This document shows positions 1-10,789 of a stretch of DNA of 64,000 bases, one piece after another. Both the position numbers and the translations under genes were made by a program. Below the pieces are notes generated by a model, which had not been told where the DNA came from, did not search any database, and worked only from the letters and a program-made list of their open reading frames with translations. Within the stretch, counting starts at the first letter, position 1. Every line of letters begins with the position of its first letter. Source of the stretch: Streptomyces sp. CA-278952 (GTDB lineage: Bacteria > Actinomycetota > Actinomycetes > Streptomycetales > Streptomycetaceae); contig NZ_CP112880.1 in the NCBI RefSeq assembly GCF_028747205.1, positions 2,604,001 to 2,668,000 on the forward strand. Reading direction: 5' to 3'.

Positions 1-337
1 AGACCTCGCCGGCGGTGGCCCGCTCCAGCGTCATCAGGAGCTTGGCGACCGTGGACTTGCCACAGCCGGACTCCCCCACGATGCCGAGGGTCTCACCGGC
101 GTACAGGTCGAAGGAGATCCCGTCGACGGCCTTGACCGCGCCGATCTGCCTCTTGAAGAGGACGCCCTGGGTGAGCGGGAAGTGCTTGACGAGGTTCCGC
201 ACCTGGAGGATCGGCTCGCCCTGGCTGACGGGCGCGTCGATGGCGGCTACGGCCTCCGCCTCGGTCACGGCGTCCACGGTCTCCACGTCGGAGACGTTCG
301 GGGTGGCGTCCACGGGCTCCTTCTTGAGCTCAGCCAT
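1..337 (-). CDS. Peptide-type ABC importer ATPase, partial at left edge
   Basis: Cytoplasmic ATPase that would energise oligo- or dipeptide uptake together with the four genes to its right. About 112 residues are visible: an acidic, alanine-rich N-terminal tail of some 30 residues, then the start of the nucleotide-binding domain with Walker A GESGCGKST near residue 95. The rest lies outside the window. The ATG at 337 overlaps the TGA of the preceding ATPase gene by 8 nt (ATGGCTGA), which indicates translational coupling. Being the second ATPase of the set, it is the OppF/DppF-like partner. The transported peptide cannot be told from sequence. Confidence 0.9.
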   Translation of the reverse strand, partial: MAELKKEPVDATPNVSDVETVDAVTEAEAVAAIDAPVSQGEPILQVRNLVKHFPLTQGVLFKRQIGAVKAVDGISFDLYAGETLGIVGESGCGKSTVAKLLMTLERATAGEV

Positions 338-1388
338 GGATCGTCTCCTTCCAGAAGTGGCACGCGCTGCCGCGGCCGACGAGCTCCAGGCCGTCCTGCT
401 CGGTCACCGGAGTGAGCGGCGGGACGTCGGTGCGGCAGATGTCCTGTGCCATGGGGCAGCGCGGGCTGAAGGCACAGCCCGCGGGGATACGCGTCAGGTT
501 GGGCGGCAGGCCCTTGATCGCGTAGAGCTCCTGGCCCTTCTGGTCCAGGCGCGGGATCGATTCCAGCAGGCCCTTGGTGTACGGGTGCGCCGGGCGGCTG
601 TACAGCTCGCCGACCGGGGCCGTCTCCACGATCCGGCCCGCGTACATCACGGCGATCTTGTCCGCGACGTCGGCGACGACGCCGAGGTCGTGGGTGATCA
701 GGATGAGCCCCATGTTGTACTCGCGCTGGAGCTCGGCCAGCAGGTCCATGACCTGGGCCTGCACCGTCACGTCGAGCGCGGTGGTCGGCTCGTCCGCGAT
801 GATCAGGTCCGGCTCCAGGGCCAGCGCCATGGCGATCATGATGCGCTGGCGCATACCGCCGGAGAACTGGTGCGGGAAGTCCGCGATACGGGCGGCCGCC
901 GCCGGGATCTTGACCTGGTCCATCAGCTCGATGGACTTGGTCTTGGCCTCCTTCTTGGAGAGGCCCTGGTGCACACGGAACATCTCGCCGAGCTGGTAGC
1001 CGACGGAGAGGACCGGGTTCAGCGAGGACAGCGCGTCCTGGAAGATCATCGCGATCTTGCGGCCGCGGATCTTCCGGCGCTCCTCGTTGGACATCTTCAG
1101 CATGTCCTGGCCGCGGAAGAGGATCTCGCCCTGCGTGATCTTCCCCGGCGGCATGTCGAGGATGCCCATGATGGTCTGCGCGGTCACGGACTTGCCGGAG
1201 CCGGACTCGCCGAGCACGGCGAGCGTCTCGCCGGCGCTGACGGTGTAGTTCACACCGTTGACCGCCTTGGCCACACCGTCGCGGGTGTGGAACTCCACGT
1301 GCAGGTCACGGACGTCGAGCAGTGGACCGTCGCCACTCACGGACTCCCGCGGTGCGGGGACGTGAGCCGTCTTGTCGATGGTGGTCAC
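330..1388 (-). CDS. Peptide-type ABC importer ATPase (OppD/DppD-like)
   Basis: 352-residue ATPase of a peptide importer. Walker A GESGSGKS, signature FSGGMRQR and Walker B LIIADEPTT are all present, and the C-terminal oligopeptide-transporter extension carries the cysteines of CAFSPRCPMAQDIC. The frame is open much further upstream, but that sequence only shadows the permease gene. The GTG at 1388, which begins MTTIDKTAHV, lies 11 nt after the permease stop and gives a family-sized protein. It overlaps the next ATPase gene by 8 nt. The two ATPases should form a heterodimer under the two permeases. Confidence 0.93.
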   Translation of the reverse strand: MTTIDKTAHVPAPRESVSGDGPLLDVRDLHVEFHTRDGVAKAVNGVNYTVSAGETLAVLGESGSGKSVTAQTIMGILDMPPGKITQGEILFRGQDMLKMSNEERRKIRGRKIAMIFQDALSSLNPVLSVGYQLGEMFRVHQGLSKKEAKTKSIELMDQVKIPAAAARIADFPHQFSGGMRQRIMIAMALALEPDLIIADEPTTALDVTVQAQVMDLLAELQREYNMGLILITHDLGVVADVADKIAVMYAGRIVETAPVGELYSRPAHPYTKGLLESIPRLDQKGQELYAIKGLPPNLTRIPAGCAFSPRCPMAQDICRTDVPPLTPVTEQDGLELVGRGSACHFWKETIHG

Positions 1389-1399
1389 GAACGCCTCCC

Positions 1400-2353
1400 T
1401 CAGCGCATCTTGGGGTCGAGGGCGTTGCGGACCGCATCGCCGAACATCAGGAAGGACAGCACCGTGATCGAGACCATCACCGAGGGGATGACCAGGACGT
1501 ACGGCGCGTTGCGGAGCTGGTCCTTCGCAGCGGACACATCGATGCCCCACGAGACCGTCGGCTCGGCGAGGCCGATGCCGAGGAACGACAGGGTGGCCTC
1601 GGCGGCGATGTAACCGCCGAGCGCGATGGTGGCGACCACGATCACCGGAGCGATGGCGTTCGGCAGGATGTGCCGCGTCAGGATCCGGAAGGTGGAGGCG
1701 CCGAGCGCCTTGGCGGCGACCACGTAGTCGGCCTGCTTGATCGTGATGACCGAGCCACGGGCGACACGGGCGATCGACGTCCAGCCGAGGAAGGCCAGCG
1801 AGAGGATCACGACCCACACCGAGCGCTTCTCGAAGCTGGTCAGGATGACCATGGCGCCGACGATGAAGGGGACGCCGAAGAAGACGTCGGTGATGCGGGA
1901 CAGGATCGTGTCGATCCAGCCGCCGAAGTAACCGGCGAGCATGCCGATGACCAGGCCGGTGATGGTGACCGCGAGGGTCACCACGACGCCGACGGTGATC
2001 GAGGCGCGGGCGCCGTAGACGAGACGCGCGTAGATCGAGCGTCCCTGTCCGTCGTAGCCGAGCCAGTCGGGGGCGAAGAAGTGGCCCCAGTTCGGGTGCT
2101 GGAGGTAGTGCTCGGCCAGGTTGGCTTCCCTCGGCGAGGCGCTGGTGAACAGCCCGGGGAAGATCGACATCACGGCGAGCAGCAGGATCAGCACCATCGA
2201 GATGATGAAGAGCGGGTTGCGCCGCAGGTCGTGCCAGGCGTCCGACCAGAGGCTGCGCGGCTTGCCCGGCGCGGGGCCGGCGTCCGTGGCGGGCGGCGCG
2301 TCGACCGGGGTGGCCGAGGCGTCGGTGCTCTTGAGTGCGGTGGTGTCAGGCAT
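1400..2353 (-). CDS. Peptide-type ABC importer permease (OppC/DppC-like)
   Basis: 317-residue inner-membrane permease. A cytosolic N-terminal tail of about 40 residues precedes the OppC N-terminal transmembrane helix (SMVLILLLAVMSIFPGLF). A periplasm-side loop follows, then the BPD_transp_1 core with its coupling helix (ALGAS to HILPN). The ATG at 2353 overlaps the end of the first permease gene by 8 nt, so the two are probably translated together. It would pair with the OppB-like protein to form the channel. The family assignment is firm, the substrate unknown. Confidence 0.93.
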   Translation of the reverse strand: MPDTTALKSTDASATPVDAPPATDAGPAPGKPRSLWSDAWHDLRRNPLFIISMVLILLLAVMSIFPGLFTSASPREANLAEHYLQHPNWGHFFAPDWLGYDGQGRSIYARLVYGARASITVGVVVTLAVTITGLVIGMLAGYFGGWIDTILSRITDVFFGVPFIVGAMVILTSFEKRSVWVVILSLAFLGWTSIARVARGSVITIKQADYVVAAKALGASTFRILTRHILPNAIAPVIVVATIALGGYIAAEATLSFLGIGLAEPTVSWGIDVSAAKDQLRNAPYVLVIPSVMVSITVLSFLMFGDAVRNALDPKMR

Positions 2354-3275
2354 ACCGGATCCTCGGGTCCAGGACCGCGTAGAGCAGGTCGACGAGCAGG
2401 CTGCAGATGAGATAGACGACGACGAGCAGCGTCACGACGCCGACGACGGTGGCACCCTCACGCTTGCCCAGAGCCTCGAAGACGAGCGATCCGACGCCCT
2501 TGATGTTGAAGATGCCCTCGGTCACGATCGCGCCGCCCATCAGGGCGCCGATGTCGGTGCCGAGGAAGGTGACGACCGGGATGAGCGAGTTGCGCATCAG
2601 GTGGACGCCGATGACGCGGCGGCGCGGCAGGCCCTTGGCGACAGCCGTACGCATGTAGTCGGCGCGCATGTTCTCGGCGACCGAGGTACGGGTGAGGCGG
2701 GCGACGTACGCGAGTGACAGCGATGCCAGCACGATGGCCGGCATGATCAACTCGGTGCTGGTCGGTTCGAGACTCACGTTCGGCTTGGCGATGCCGAGCT
2801 GGAACGCGAAGAGGTACTGAACGAGGAAGCCCAGCACGAAGGACGGCATGGAGATCAGCACCAGCGTCAGACCGAGCAGACCGCGGTCCCGGAGGGACTC
2901 GGCCTTGAGGCCCGCGACGATGCCGAGCGAGATCCCGGCGACGACCGTGAAGACGAAGGCGAAGATCGCCAGTCTGACGGTGATCGGGTAGGCGTCGGAG
3001 ATGACTTCGGCGACCGGACGCTGTGTCCCGATCTGAACGCCGAGGTCACCCTGGAACAGATTGCCCAGGTAGTTCAAATACTGCTGCCAGATCGGCTGGT
3101 CGAGGCCGTACTGGGCCTTCAGAGCGGCGATCTGTGATGCATCTACGTGCTGTTCACCGGCAAGTGCTCTGACGGGGTCGCCGGGCAGTGCGTACATCAT
3201 CAGGAAGACCAGCAGGGTCGACCCGAGGAAGACCGGGATCATCTGGAGCAGTCGTCGTGCGACATAGCGCCCCAT
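2346..3275 (-). CDS. Peptide-type ABC importer permease (OppB/DppB-like)
   Basis: 309-residue permease starting MGRYVARRLLQMIPV, the characteristic OppB/DppB N terminus with its first membrane helix. The LPGDPVRAL motif follows, and the coupling loop (AKGLPRRRVIGVH) lies near residue 210. The frame is open to 3365, but the ATG at 3275 has a good ribosome site (GGAGGCACCC) and matches the family start. It is the first membrane gene after the binding-protein gene, separated from it by a strong hairpin at 3303-3340. Its stop overlaps the next permease start. Confidence 0.93.
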   Translation of the reverse strand: MGRYVARRLLQMIPVFLGSTLLVFLMMYALPGDPVRALAGEQHVDASQIAALKAQYGLDQPIWQQYLNYLGNLFQGDLGVQIGTQRPVAEVISDAYPITVRLAIFAFVFTVVAGISLGIVAGLKAESLRDRGLLGLTLVLISMPSFVLGFLVQYLFAFQLGIAKPNVSLEPTSTELIMPAIVLASLSLAYVARLTRTSVAENMRADYMRTAVAKGLPRRRVIGVHLMRNSLIPVVTFLGTDIGALMGGAIVTEGIFNIKGVGSLVFEALGKREGATVVGVVTLLVVVYLICSLLVDLLYAVLDPRIRYA

Positions 3276-3302
3276 GGGTGCCTCCGTGTGGGGATAACTG
3301 CG

Positions 3303-3340
3303 GCGCGGGGGCCGCCTCTTCGCAGAGGCGACCCCCGCGC
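3303..3340. terminator. Hairpin between binding-protein and permease genes
   Basis: Inverted repeat with a 9-bp outer stem (3303-3311 with 3332-3340), one mismatch, a 7-bp inner stem (3313-3319 with 3324-3330) and a 4-nt loop TCGC. There is no U-run. Its position between the abundant extracellular binding protein and the membrane subunits suggests a partial terminator or mRNA stabiliser that lets the binding protein outnumber the transporter. Confidence 0.6.
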
Positions 3341-3403
3341 CTCCGGCCGTGCTGAGGGGCAGCACGGGCGGATGACGGCCAGTTGGGGAATGACCCGCAG
3401 GCG

Positions 3404-5023
3404 TTACTTGGTGGTGACGCCGGTCAGTTCGAGGTCACCGTGGAAGTCGACCTTGACGTTGTCGACGTTCTTTCCGTGGCCGCCGTTGATGCGGTAGTAC
3501 CAGAGCGGGATCGCCGGCATCTTCTCGACGAGCGCCTTCTCGACCTCCTGGTAGGCGGCGACCGACTCCTCCAGGGAGTCCGCCTTGTCGCCCTTGGCCA
3601 TCAGCTCGTCGATCTCCTTGTCGGCGAAGCGACCGTTGTTCGACTCCGCCTTGGAGTGGTAGAGCTCCTTGAGGAAGTTCACGTTGACCGGGTAGTCGGC
3701 GACCCAGCCACCGCGGTACATGCCCTTGACCTGGTTGTTGTCACGAGCCTCGAGGTCGGTCGGGAAGTCCGGCTTCGCGTCGCCCACGCAGTCGACCCCG
3801 GTGGCGTTGCGGATGGACTCGCAGACCGCGGTCACCCACTCCTTGTGCCCGCCGTCGGCGTTGTACTGGATGGTGAACTTGTTCTCCGGAACACCGCCGC
3901 CCTCCTTGATGAGGGCCTTGGCCTTGACCGGGTCGTACTTCAGGAAGTCCGACTCGAGCTGCTGGTTGCCCTTGACCTGCGGCGGCGTGAAGCTCGTCGC
4001 GGGGGTACGGGTGTTGTTCAGCACGGTCTTGGTGATCGTGTCGCGGTCGATGCCCATGGACAGGCCCTGGAGGACCTTGGGGTCGATGTCCTTGAACGTG
4101 GCGTTGTAGAACGCCGGGACCAGCGTCTGGATCGCGGCGTAGGGCTGCTCGATCGCGCCGTCGCCCAGGTCCGTCTTGTACTTGGGCAGGTCACGCGGGC
4201 CGACCTGGCGGATCATGTCCAGGTTGCCGGAGATGACGTCGGAGTACGCGGCCTCGACGGTCGAGTAGTTCTTGAACTGGATGCCCTTGTTGGCAGCCTT
4301 GTTCGGGCCCTGGTACTCGTCCCAGGCCTTGACCTGGATGAGCTTCTTGTGGGTCCACTTCTCGAACGTGTACGGGCCGTTGCCGATCGGCTTCTGGCCG
4401 AACGCCTTCGGGTCGTCGTAGAAGACCTTGGGCAGCGGCGCGAACGTCGCGTAACCGAGCTTGTAGTTGAAGTACGGAACCTTCTCCGCCAGCTCGATCG
4501 TGAACGTGGTGTCGTCCACGGCCTTCAGACCCGACATCTCCTTGGACTTCGGCGCACCCTTCTCGGGGTGGACGTCCGCGTAGCCCGCGATGTCGGAGAA
4601 CCAGAACGCGTTCTGCTGCTTGTTCTCGATGTTGGCGTACCAGTTCCACGCGTCGATGTACGACTGCGCGGTCACGGCCTCGCCGTTGTGGAACTTCCAG
4701 CCGGCCTTGAGCTTGACGGTCCAGGTCTTGGAGTCCTCGGACTCGACGGACTCGGCGTTCGTGAGAACGATCTCGCCCTTGTCGTCGAAGTCCAGCAGCT
4801 GGGTGAACAGCGACTGGATGACGTAGGAGCCGTTGCTCTCGTTCGTGTCGGCCGGCATCAGAGGCTTCTGGGGCTCACCGACGTCGATCGAGACGTAACC
4901 GGCGGGCTGGCCCGACGTGCTCTTCTTGCCTTCGTCGCTGCTGTCGCTTCCGCCACAGGCAGTCGCGGCCAGGGCGATGACGGCCGCTCCCGCGACCCAC
5001 TTGGCGCTCTTGGCACCGCGCAT
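3404..5023 (-). CDS. Peptide-type ABC importer solute-binding lipoprotein (SBP_bac_5)
   Basis: 539-residue extracellular lipoprotein. The signal peptide starts MRGAKSAKWVAGAAV and ends at a lipobox (LAATAC) whose cysteine becomes the lipid anchor. The rest is a family 5 peptide-binding fold, for example AVTAQSYIDAWNW and NGPYTFEKW. An ATG at 5038 is also in frame, but only the ATG at 5023 has a well-placed AGGAGG (5030-5035), so I chose 5023. It is the first gene of the importer operon (binding protein, permease, permease, ATPase, ATPase). This order differs from the developmental bldK operon, so I do not call it BldKB. Confidence 0.93.
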   Translation of the reverse strand: MRGAKSAKWVAGAAVIALAATACGGSDSSDEGKKSTSGQPAGYVSIDVGEPQKPLMPADTNESNGSYVIQSLFTQLLDFDDKGEIVLTNAESVESEDSKTWTVKLKAGWKFHNGEAVTAQSYIDAWNWYANIENKQQNAFWFSDIAGYADVHPEKGAPKSKEMSGLKAVDDTTFTIELAEKVPYFNYKLGYATFAPLPKVFYDDPKAFGQKPIGNGPYTFEKWTHKKLIQVKAWDEYQGPNKAANKGIQFKNYSTVEAAYSDVISGNLDMIRQVGPRDLPKYKTDLGDGAIEQPYAAIQTLVPAFYNATFKDIDPKVLQGLSMGIDRDTITKTVLNNTRTPATSFTPPQVKGNQQLESDFLKYDPVKAKALIKEGGGVPENKFTIQYNADGGHKEWVTAVCESIRNATGVDCVGDAKPDFPTDLEARDNNQVKGMYRGGWVADYPVNVNFLKELYHSKAESNNGRFADKEIDELMAKGDKADSLEESVAAYQEVEKALVEKMPAIPLWYYRINGGHGKNVDNVKVDFHGDLELTGVTTK

Positions 5024-5367
5024 GGGTTTCCTCCTCATGAGTCCACTTTTGACTACAAGAGGGGCACTGGAGAGATTCACCGACACCCCTGACGGTGATC
5101 GTTCAGTGCCCCGAGTGTGCTCGTGAGTCGGCACTCCCCACAGTGCGTGACCCATTGACCCGAGCTCAATGGAGCCAACTATTGAGTACGGCCGGGCTGT
5201 AAACCACACTTAAAGGGTCTCGGTTTGACAACATCAGCACCCTCTGCGTGCCCGAAATCCGGACAAAGCGATCCCAGACAGACACGCCCGAAACGGACTG
5301 TTAACACATGTTCCGGAGAGCGACCCCCGATATCCGGACACCTTGGTCAGAAAAAGAGATTGACGAA
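5024..5367. other. Intergenic upstream region of the peptide importer
   Basis: Leader and promoter region for the minus-strand importer. The stretch around 5175-5230 is clearly more AT-rich than its surroundings (TTTACA and AATAGT appear on the minus strand), a likely promoter zone, but I cannot fix a -35/-10 pair. No supported gene lies here. Confidence 0.5.
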
Positions 5368-5404
5368 GGCCCGGCCCACCACAGTGTCCGTGGTGAGCCG
5401 GGCC
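5368..5404 (-). terminator. Terminator hairpin downstream of typA (distal)
   Basis: Stem of 8 plus 6 bp with one mismatch (5368-5382 against 5390-5404) and a 7-nt loop. Read on the minus strand, the hairpin is followed by a T-rich tract ending in TTTTT (complement of AAAAA at 5351-5355). This is the most classical intrinsic terminator in the window and should end transcription coming from typA before the peptide-importer promoter. Confidence 0.7.
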
Positions 5405-5578
5405 TCCTGTCAATGCCTGTGCTGACGGGCCGTCCGGCGGACCTCGGGAGGGCGTTGGGCGTCTCCTCATACGGAGTGCGCGGCTCCGGGAAGCGCGGGG
5501 CCTTCCGGAACCCCCTGCGGCTCCCTCGACTCCCCCGGGACTCCCCGGGACTCCCTCGGCTCCCGGTCGGGGCACACA

Positions 5579-5617
5579 GGACCGCCCGGAAGCCCTCAGG
5601 GGGCTTCCGGGCGGTCC
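5579..5617. terminator. Perfect 17-bp hairpin downstream of typA
   Basis: Perfect inverted repeat, arms 5579-5595 and 5601-5617, with a 5-nt loop TCAGG. It lies about 90 nt after the typA stop and is a probable first terminator, with the U-tailed hairpin at 5368-5404 as a backup. Between the two, 5519-5563 is a run of imperfect CTCCC/GGGACT repeats. Confidence 0.65.
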
Positions 5618-5637
5618 TCACGGCCCAGGGGGCACGT

Positions 5638-5703
5638 GTCAGCCGTAAGGGCCTGACGTCAGCCGTACTACGGACCTGACGTCAGCCGTTCGGTCCGGTG
5701 GTG

Positions 5704-5711
<8 letters not shown>
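5638..5711. repeat. Four copies of GTCAGCCGT at the typA 3' end
   Basis: The 9-mer GTCAGCCGT occurs at 5638, 5658, 5681 and 5703, about 20-23 nt apart. The middle two copies share the longer CCTGACGTCAGCCGT. The last copy overlaps the typA stop codon, so this looks like local duplication of the gene terminus. Confidence 0.7.
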
Positions 5712-7578
<1,867 letters not shown>

Positions 7579-7967
7579 GGGTGGCTTGCGCTTCTCTCAG
7601 ATCGTGGGATCAGGCGTCTCAGTCGGTCTTCGAGTCCTCGTACGCCCGCCGGGCGGCACGCCACGGCTCGTCCCATCGTACGGGCCCGGGGCAGACCGGG
7701 CTTCCCGGACCGATCCGCGGACGCGGTCTTCCCGTGTGATTCAGACGATATTCAGCCGCTGTCAAGGTGCAACCGGGCCATCGTCGTGGCCGGATTCAGG
7801 CGGAGCTGTCGTGGAGCTGTGGTGGAGCTTGGTGGGGGGGTGAGGAGCGGTGAAGCGATGAACGGCCCGGGTCAGGGTTGAAACCAGACTGCCCGCCGGG
7901 CGAACCGGCGGGCAAGGGTTTTGAGGTGCATCTGAGCTTGGCGGCGCGGGGGTGTGGTATTTGACCG
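7579..7967. other. Intergenic region between the second binding protein and typA
   Basis: Contains the typA leader at its right side and the terminator hairpin at 7890-7914 at its left side. A short GTGGAGCT repeat lies at 7810-7830. I see no gene here. Confidence 0.5.
7890..7914 (-). terminator. Terminator of the 7968-10409 lipoprotein gene
   Basis: Perfect 10-bp stem (7890-7899 with 7905-7914) and loop GCGAA. On the minus strand it comes 54 nt after the stop codon and is followed by a moderately T-rich stretch. Confidence 0.65.
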
Positions 7968-10409
7968 CTACTTCTTGCGGTCTGCGGGGGAACCTGCCGC
8001 TTGCCGGTTCTTGAACCCGATGTCCTGGTACCGGGGGGCCGCGAAACCGAACGCCCCGACGTTCGCGAGCTTCTTGTCGACCGCGACCAGCTGCGGGCGC
8101 TGGAAGAGCGGAATCGATCCGGCGGCGGCCCAGATCCGGGCGTCCGCCTGCTTCAGCAGCTCCCGCGCCGCCTTCTCGTCGAGTTCGGCGGCTGCCTGGT
8201 CGAAGAGCTGGTCGATGTGGTCGGTGCCGACCCGGGTGTAGTTCTGCTCCACGAGGAGCGACCCGTCGGTCGCGGGCTCCGGCTTGGCGTAGATCGGGCG
8301 TCCGTCGGTGGCCGGGTAGGCGGTGGCGGGCCACGAGTAGAGCGCCAGGTCGTACGCGCCGGAGGCGACGTGGTCCTTGAAGTAGCTCTCGTCCGGAACC
8401 TTGGTGATCTCCGTGCCGATGCCGATCTTCTCCAGCATCACCGCGATCTTGTCGCCGACGCTGCGCAGCGACTGGGAGCCGGGTCCGGAGGGGAGGACGA
8501 AGCGCAGGGTCAGCGCCTTGCCGTCCTTGCCAAGCTGCCCCTTGGCCGCGGCGGGCGCCGGGGCCGCGGTGCCGACGGGGGCGTACGCCCCGGCGGCTCC
8601 CCCGGGCTGCTTGTCCTGGGCGGCGACGGCGCCGTCCTCGCCGAGGGCGCCGGCCTGGCGGCGCAGGGCGGTGCTCTGGGCGGCGGCCGTCCGGCCGGGA
8701 GCCAGGACGTGGACGGCGGAGGCGCCGCCGGTGGAGGCGGCCTGCGCGGGGGCGTGGGCGCCGGGCTTGTTGTCCTGGCCGACGATGTAGAGGCCCTCGT
8801 CACGGGAGGCGGCGCTGTCCTCGGAGGCCTGGTCGGCCCTCTCCCTCTCCGCTTCCGTCTTCCCCTTCTCCGCTTCCTTCTTCTCGGCCTTCTCCTCGGT
8901 GTCCTGCCCGGCCTTCTCGCTCTTCGCGCCCTCGGCGGTCTTCTTCTCCGCGCCTTCCTTCGCGCCCTCGGCGTCGCCCTCTTCGCCCTGGTCGCCCTTC
9001 TTCTCCGCTTCGCTGCCTGCCTTGGTGTCCTTGGGCGGCTGCGCCGCGCCGCCCCTCGTCCAGCCGGCGTCCGCCAGCAGGGCCTGGGCCTCCTTGGTGT
9101 TCTGGTCGCCGAGCGCCCCGCTGCCGTCCTTGTAGCCGGGCTGTCCCGCGAGGGCGAGGTGGCTGCCGAGCGGCTTCGCCGGAAGGCCCAGCGGCCCCAG
9201 CACCGTCCGGGCCAGCTCCTCGCGGTCCAGGGCGCGGGCCACCGCCCGCCGGACCCGGTCGTCGGCGAGGGGGCCGGACTCGCCGTTCAGCGCGAGCTGG
9301 GTGTAGGCGGGTTCCAGGGACTTGCGGACCGCGAAGTCGCGCAGGGCCTTCTGTTCCGCGGTGTAGGCGACGACGGCCTTGCGGTTCTTCTCCCGGGCGG
9401 CCTGCGCGATCTCCGCGGCCTCCTCGTCGGAACCGTGCGCCAGGGCCCAGGAGCGCAGGGCCGCGGCGGGCGTGGTCTCGGAGCCCGGGCCGTGGGCGAG
9501 CGGCTGGCCGTTGCTGCCCCGGTCGCGGCGGGCGAGCGCGATGCGGTCGGCGGTCGCGGCGTCGATGTCGGCGACGTCCACCGTGCCGTCGGCGAGGGCC
9601 TCGGTGCGGTCCTCGGGGGCGACGGCCCGGAAGACGAGGGTGTCCAGCTTGGCCTTGTCGCCCCACCAGCGCGGACTGCGGGCCAGCGTGACGGTGCCCT
9701 TGGCCTTGCTGACCCCGCGCAGGACGAACGGCCCGGCGGTGTTCTTCAGGGTGGTGCGCGCGCCGTCGTTGAAGGCGTCCGGCGAGCCGGTGACCTCCTT
9801 CGGGTAGAGCGGCGAGAAGAGCGAGCGCCAGTCCGCGTACGGCTTGGAGAACGTGACCCGCACCTGGAGGTCGTCCGCGCCCCGCTCGATCTTCTCGATC
9901 CGCTCGTATCCGGAGTTGCGGGCGGTCCAGAAAGCGGAGTCCTTGCCCCGGAGCGCGCGCCACTGGGCGACGAAGTCGGGGGCCCCGATCTCCCGCCCGT
10001 CGCTCCACACCGCCTGCTGGTTGAGCTTGTAGAGCACGACCTGCTTCGGCTCGCGCTCGATGATCTTCGCGGACTCCAGGTAGTCCGGGTTGAGCTTCGG
10101 CTGCCCGGACCTGTCCATCGGGAAGAGCGTCGGGAGCAGGGCTCCGGTGATCCGGGTGGTGGCGCTGTCCGCGTCGGCCTGGAAGACGTTGAAGGTGGCG
10201 GGCAGCGCGTCGACCGCCCAGTTCACCGTCGAACCGTCGGCGACCGCCTGACGGGCGGTGGGCGCGATGTCCTGGGGCACGCCCCGGGAGGTCTCCTCGC
10301 TGGCGGAGGTGCAGCCGGCCAGCACGGGGATCGTGAGCACCCCCGTCGTGAGGAGCGCGAGTGATCGACGCTTTCGAACCGTCCCGCGCGGGACGCCGAC
10401 GTGGGACAT
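7968..10409 (-). CDS. Large solute-binding lipoprotein (SBP_bac_5) with charged insert
   Basis: 813-residue extracellular lipoprotein. Signal peptide MSHVGVPRGTVRKRRSLALL, lipobox LAGC, then a family 5 binding fold (typical pieces: VWSDGREIGAPDFVAQWRAL and DDRVRRAVARALDREELA). The fold is interrupted at about residues 453-531 by a Glu/Lys/Ala-rich segment and then an Ala/Pro/Gly-rich stretch, before it resumes with LRFVLPSGPGSQSL. The ATG at 10409 has GGAGGT about 8 nt before it; the upstream in-frame ATG does not. No permease genes are adjacent, so it may serve another importer or be a sensor-like orphan. It is much longer than the usual 500-600 residues because of the insert. Confidence 0.88.
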   Translation of the reverse strand: MSHVGVPRGTVRKRRSLALLTTGVLTIPVLAGCTSASEETSRGVPQDIAPTARQAVADGSTVNWAVDALPATFNVFQADADSATTRITGALLPTLFPMDRSGQPKLNPDYLESAKIIEREPKQVVLYKLNQQAVWSDGREIGAPDFVAQWRALRGKDSAFWTARNSGYERIEKIERGADDLQVRVTFSKPYADWRSLFSPLYPKEVTGSPDAFNDGARTTLKNTAGPFVLRGVSKAKGTVTLARSPRWWGDKAKLDTLVFRAVAPEDRTEALADGTVDVADIDAATADRIALARRDRGSNGQPLAHGPGSETTPAAALRSWALAHGSDEEAAEIAQAAREKNRKAVVAYTAEQKALRDFAVRKSLEPAYTQLALNGESGPLADDRVRRAVARALDREELARTVLGPLGLPAKPLGSHLALAGQPGYKDGSGALGDQNTKEAQALLADAGWTRGGAAQPPKDTKAGSEAEKKGDQGEEGDAEGAKEGAEKKTAEGAKSEKAGQDTEEKAEKKEAEKGKTEAERERADQASEDSAASRDEGLYIVGQDNKPGAHAPAQAASTGGASAVHVLAPGRTAAAQSTALRRQAGALGEDGAVAAQDKQPGGAAGAYAPVGTAAPAPAAAKGQLGKDGKALTLRFVLPSGPGSQSLRSVGDKIAVMLEKIGIGTEITKVPDESYFKDHVASGAYDLALYSWPATAYPATDGRPIYAKPEPATDGSLLVEQNYTRVGTDHIDQLFDQAAAELDEKAARELLKQADARIWAAAGSIPLFQRPQLVAVDKKLANVGAFGFAAPRYQDIGFKNRQAAGSPADRKK

Positions 10410-10673
10410 GGCTGATACCTCCGGGGCCGGCCCGGACCACCCCGTACCGGAATGGACCGGATAGTGCGTATGTGGTGGCATTTGCAGTTGATCACACTGA
10501 TTCCTTCCACCCACTGAAACGCCCCCTCGCGCGAGGGGGCGCAGACACGGCGGGCGGCGGGCGCAAGCTCACCCGGCCGGAGGAACGTTTCGCTCCCGCG
10601 GGTCGCGCGGCACCCTGCGCACGCTCGGCGCGACTGCGGACGGCCTTGCTCCCCCTGCGGCCCACGCTCTAGG
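10410..10673. other. Divergent intergenic region
   Basis: Leader of the minus-strand lipoprotein gene and upstream region of the LacI gene. It contains the 22-bp perfect palindrome at 10520-10541. I see no gene. Confidence 0.5.
10520..10541. repeat. Perfect 22-bp palindrome
   Basis: CGCCCCCTCGC followed directly by its reverse complement. It lies 111 nt upstream of the lipoprotein start and is a possible operator or a hairpin in the leader. No U-run accompanies it. Confidence 0.55.
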
Positions 10674-10689
10674 GTGAATGCGCTTTCAC
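10674..10689. promoter_or_regulatory. Candidate LacI-family operator (autoregulatory)
   Basis: GTGAATGCGCTTTCAC is a near-palindrome with one mismatched base pair out of eight. Its core matches TGTATGCGCTTACA at 14404-14417 in 12 of 14 positions. It lies about 100 nt before the LacI gene, as expected for autoregulation. The CG-centred shape is that of LacI/GalR operators. Confidence 0.6.
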
Positions 10690-10789
10690 GGGCTTCGTGA
10701 TCGCATCGGCAGGCGAGCAGGCCGCCGGCCCGGTATCAGCACACGCGCCAGGCGCGGCGCTACGGAAGAAGAAGCGGACGGTCGGTCGA

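Noticed and set aside
3404..5023. Identification as BldKB
   Set aside because: Gene order (binding protein first, two permeases, two ATPases) differs from bldKA-E, and no specific feature supports it.
3383..5092. Long + strand open frame opposite the peptide-binding lipoprotein
   Set aside because: Val/Leu/Arg/Asp-rich composition is that of an antisense frame in GC-rich DNA; the minus-strand gene has signal peptide, lipobox and family motifs.
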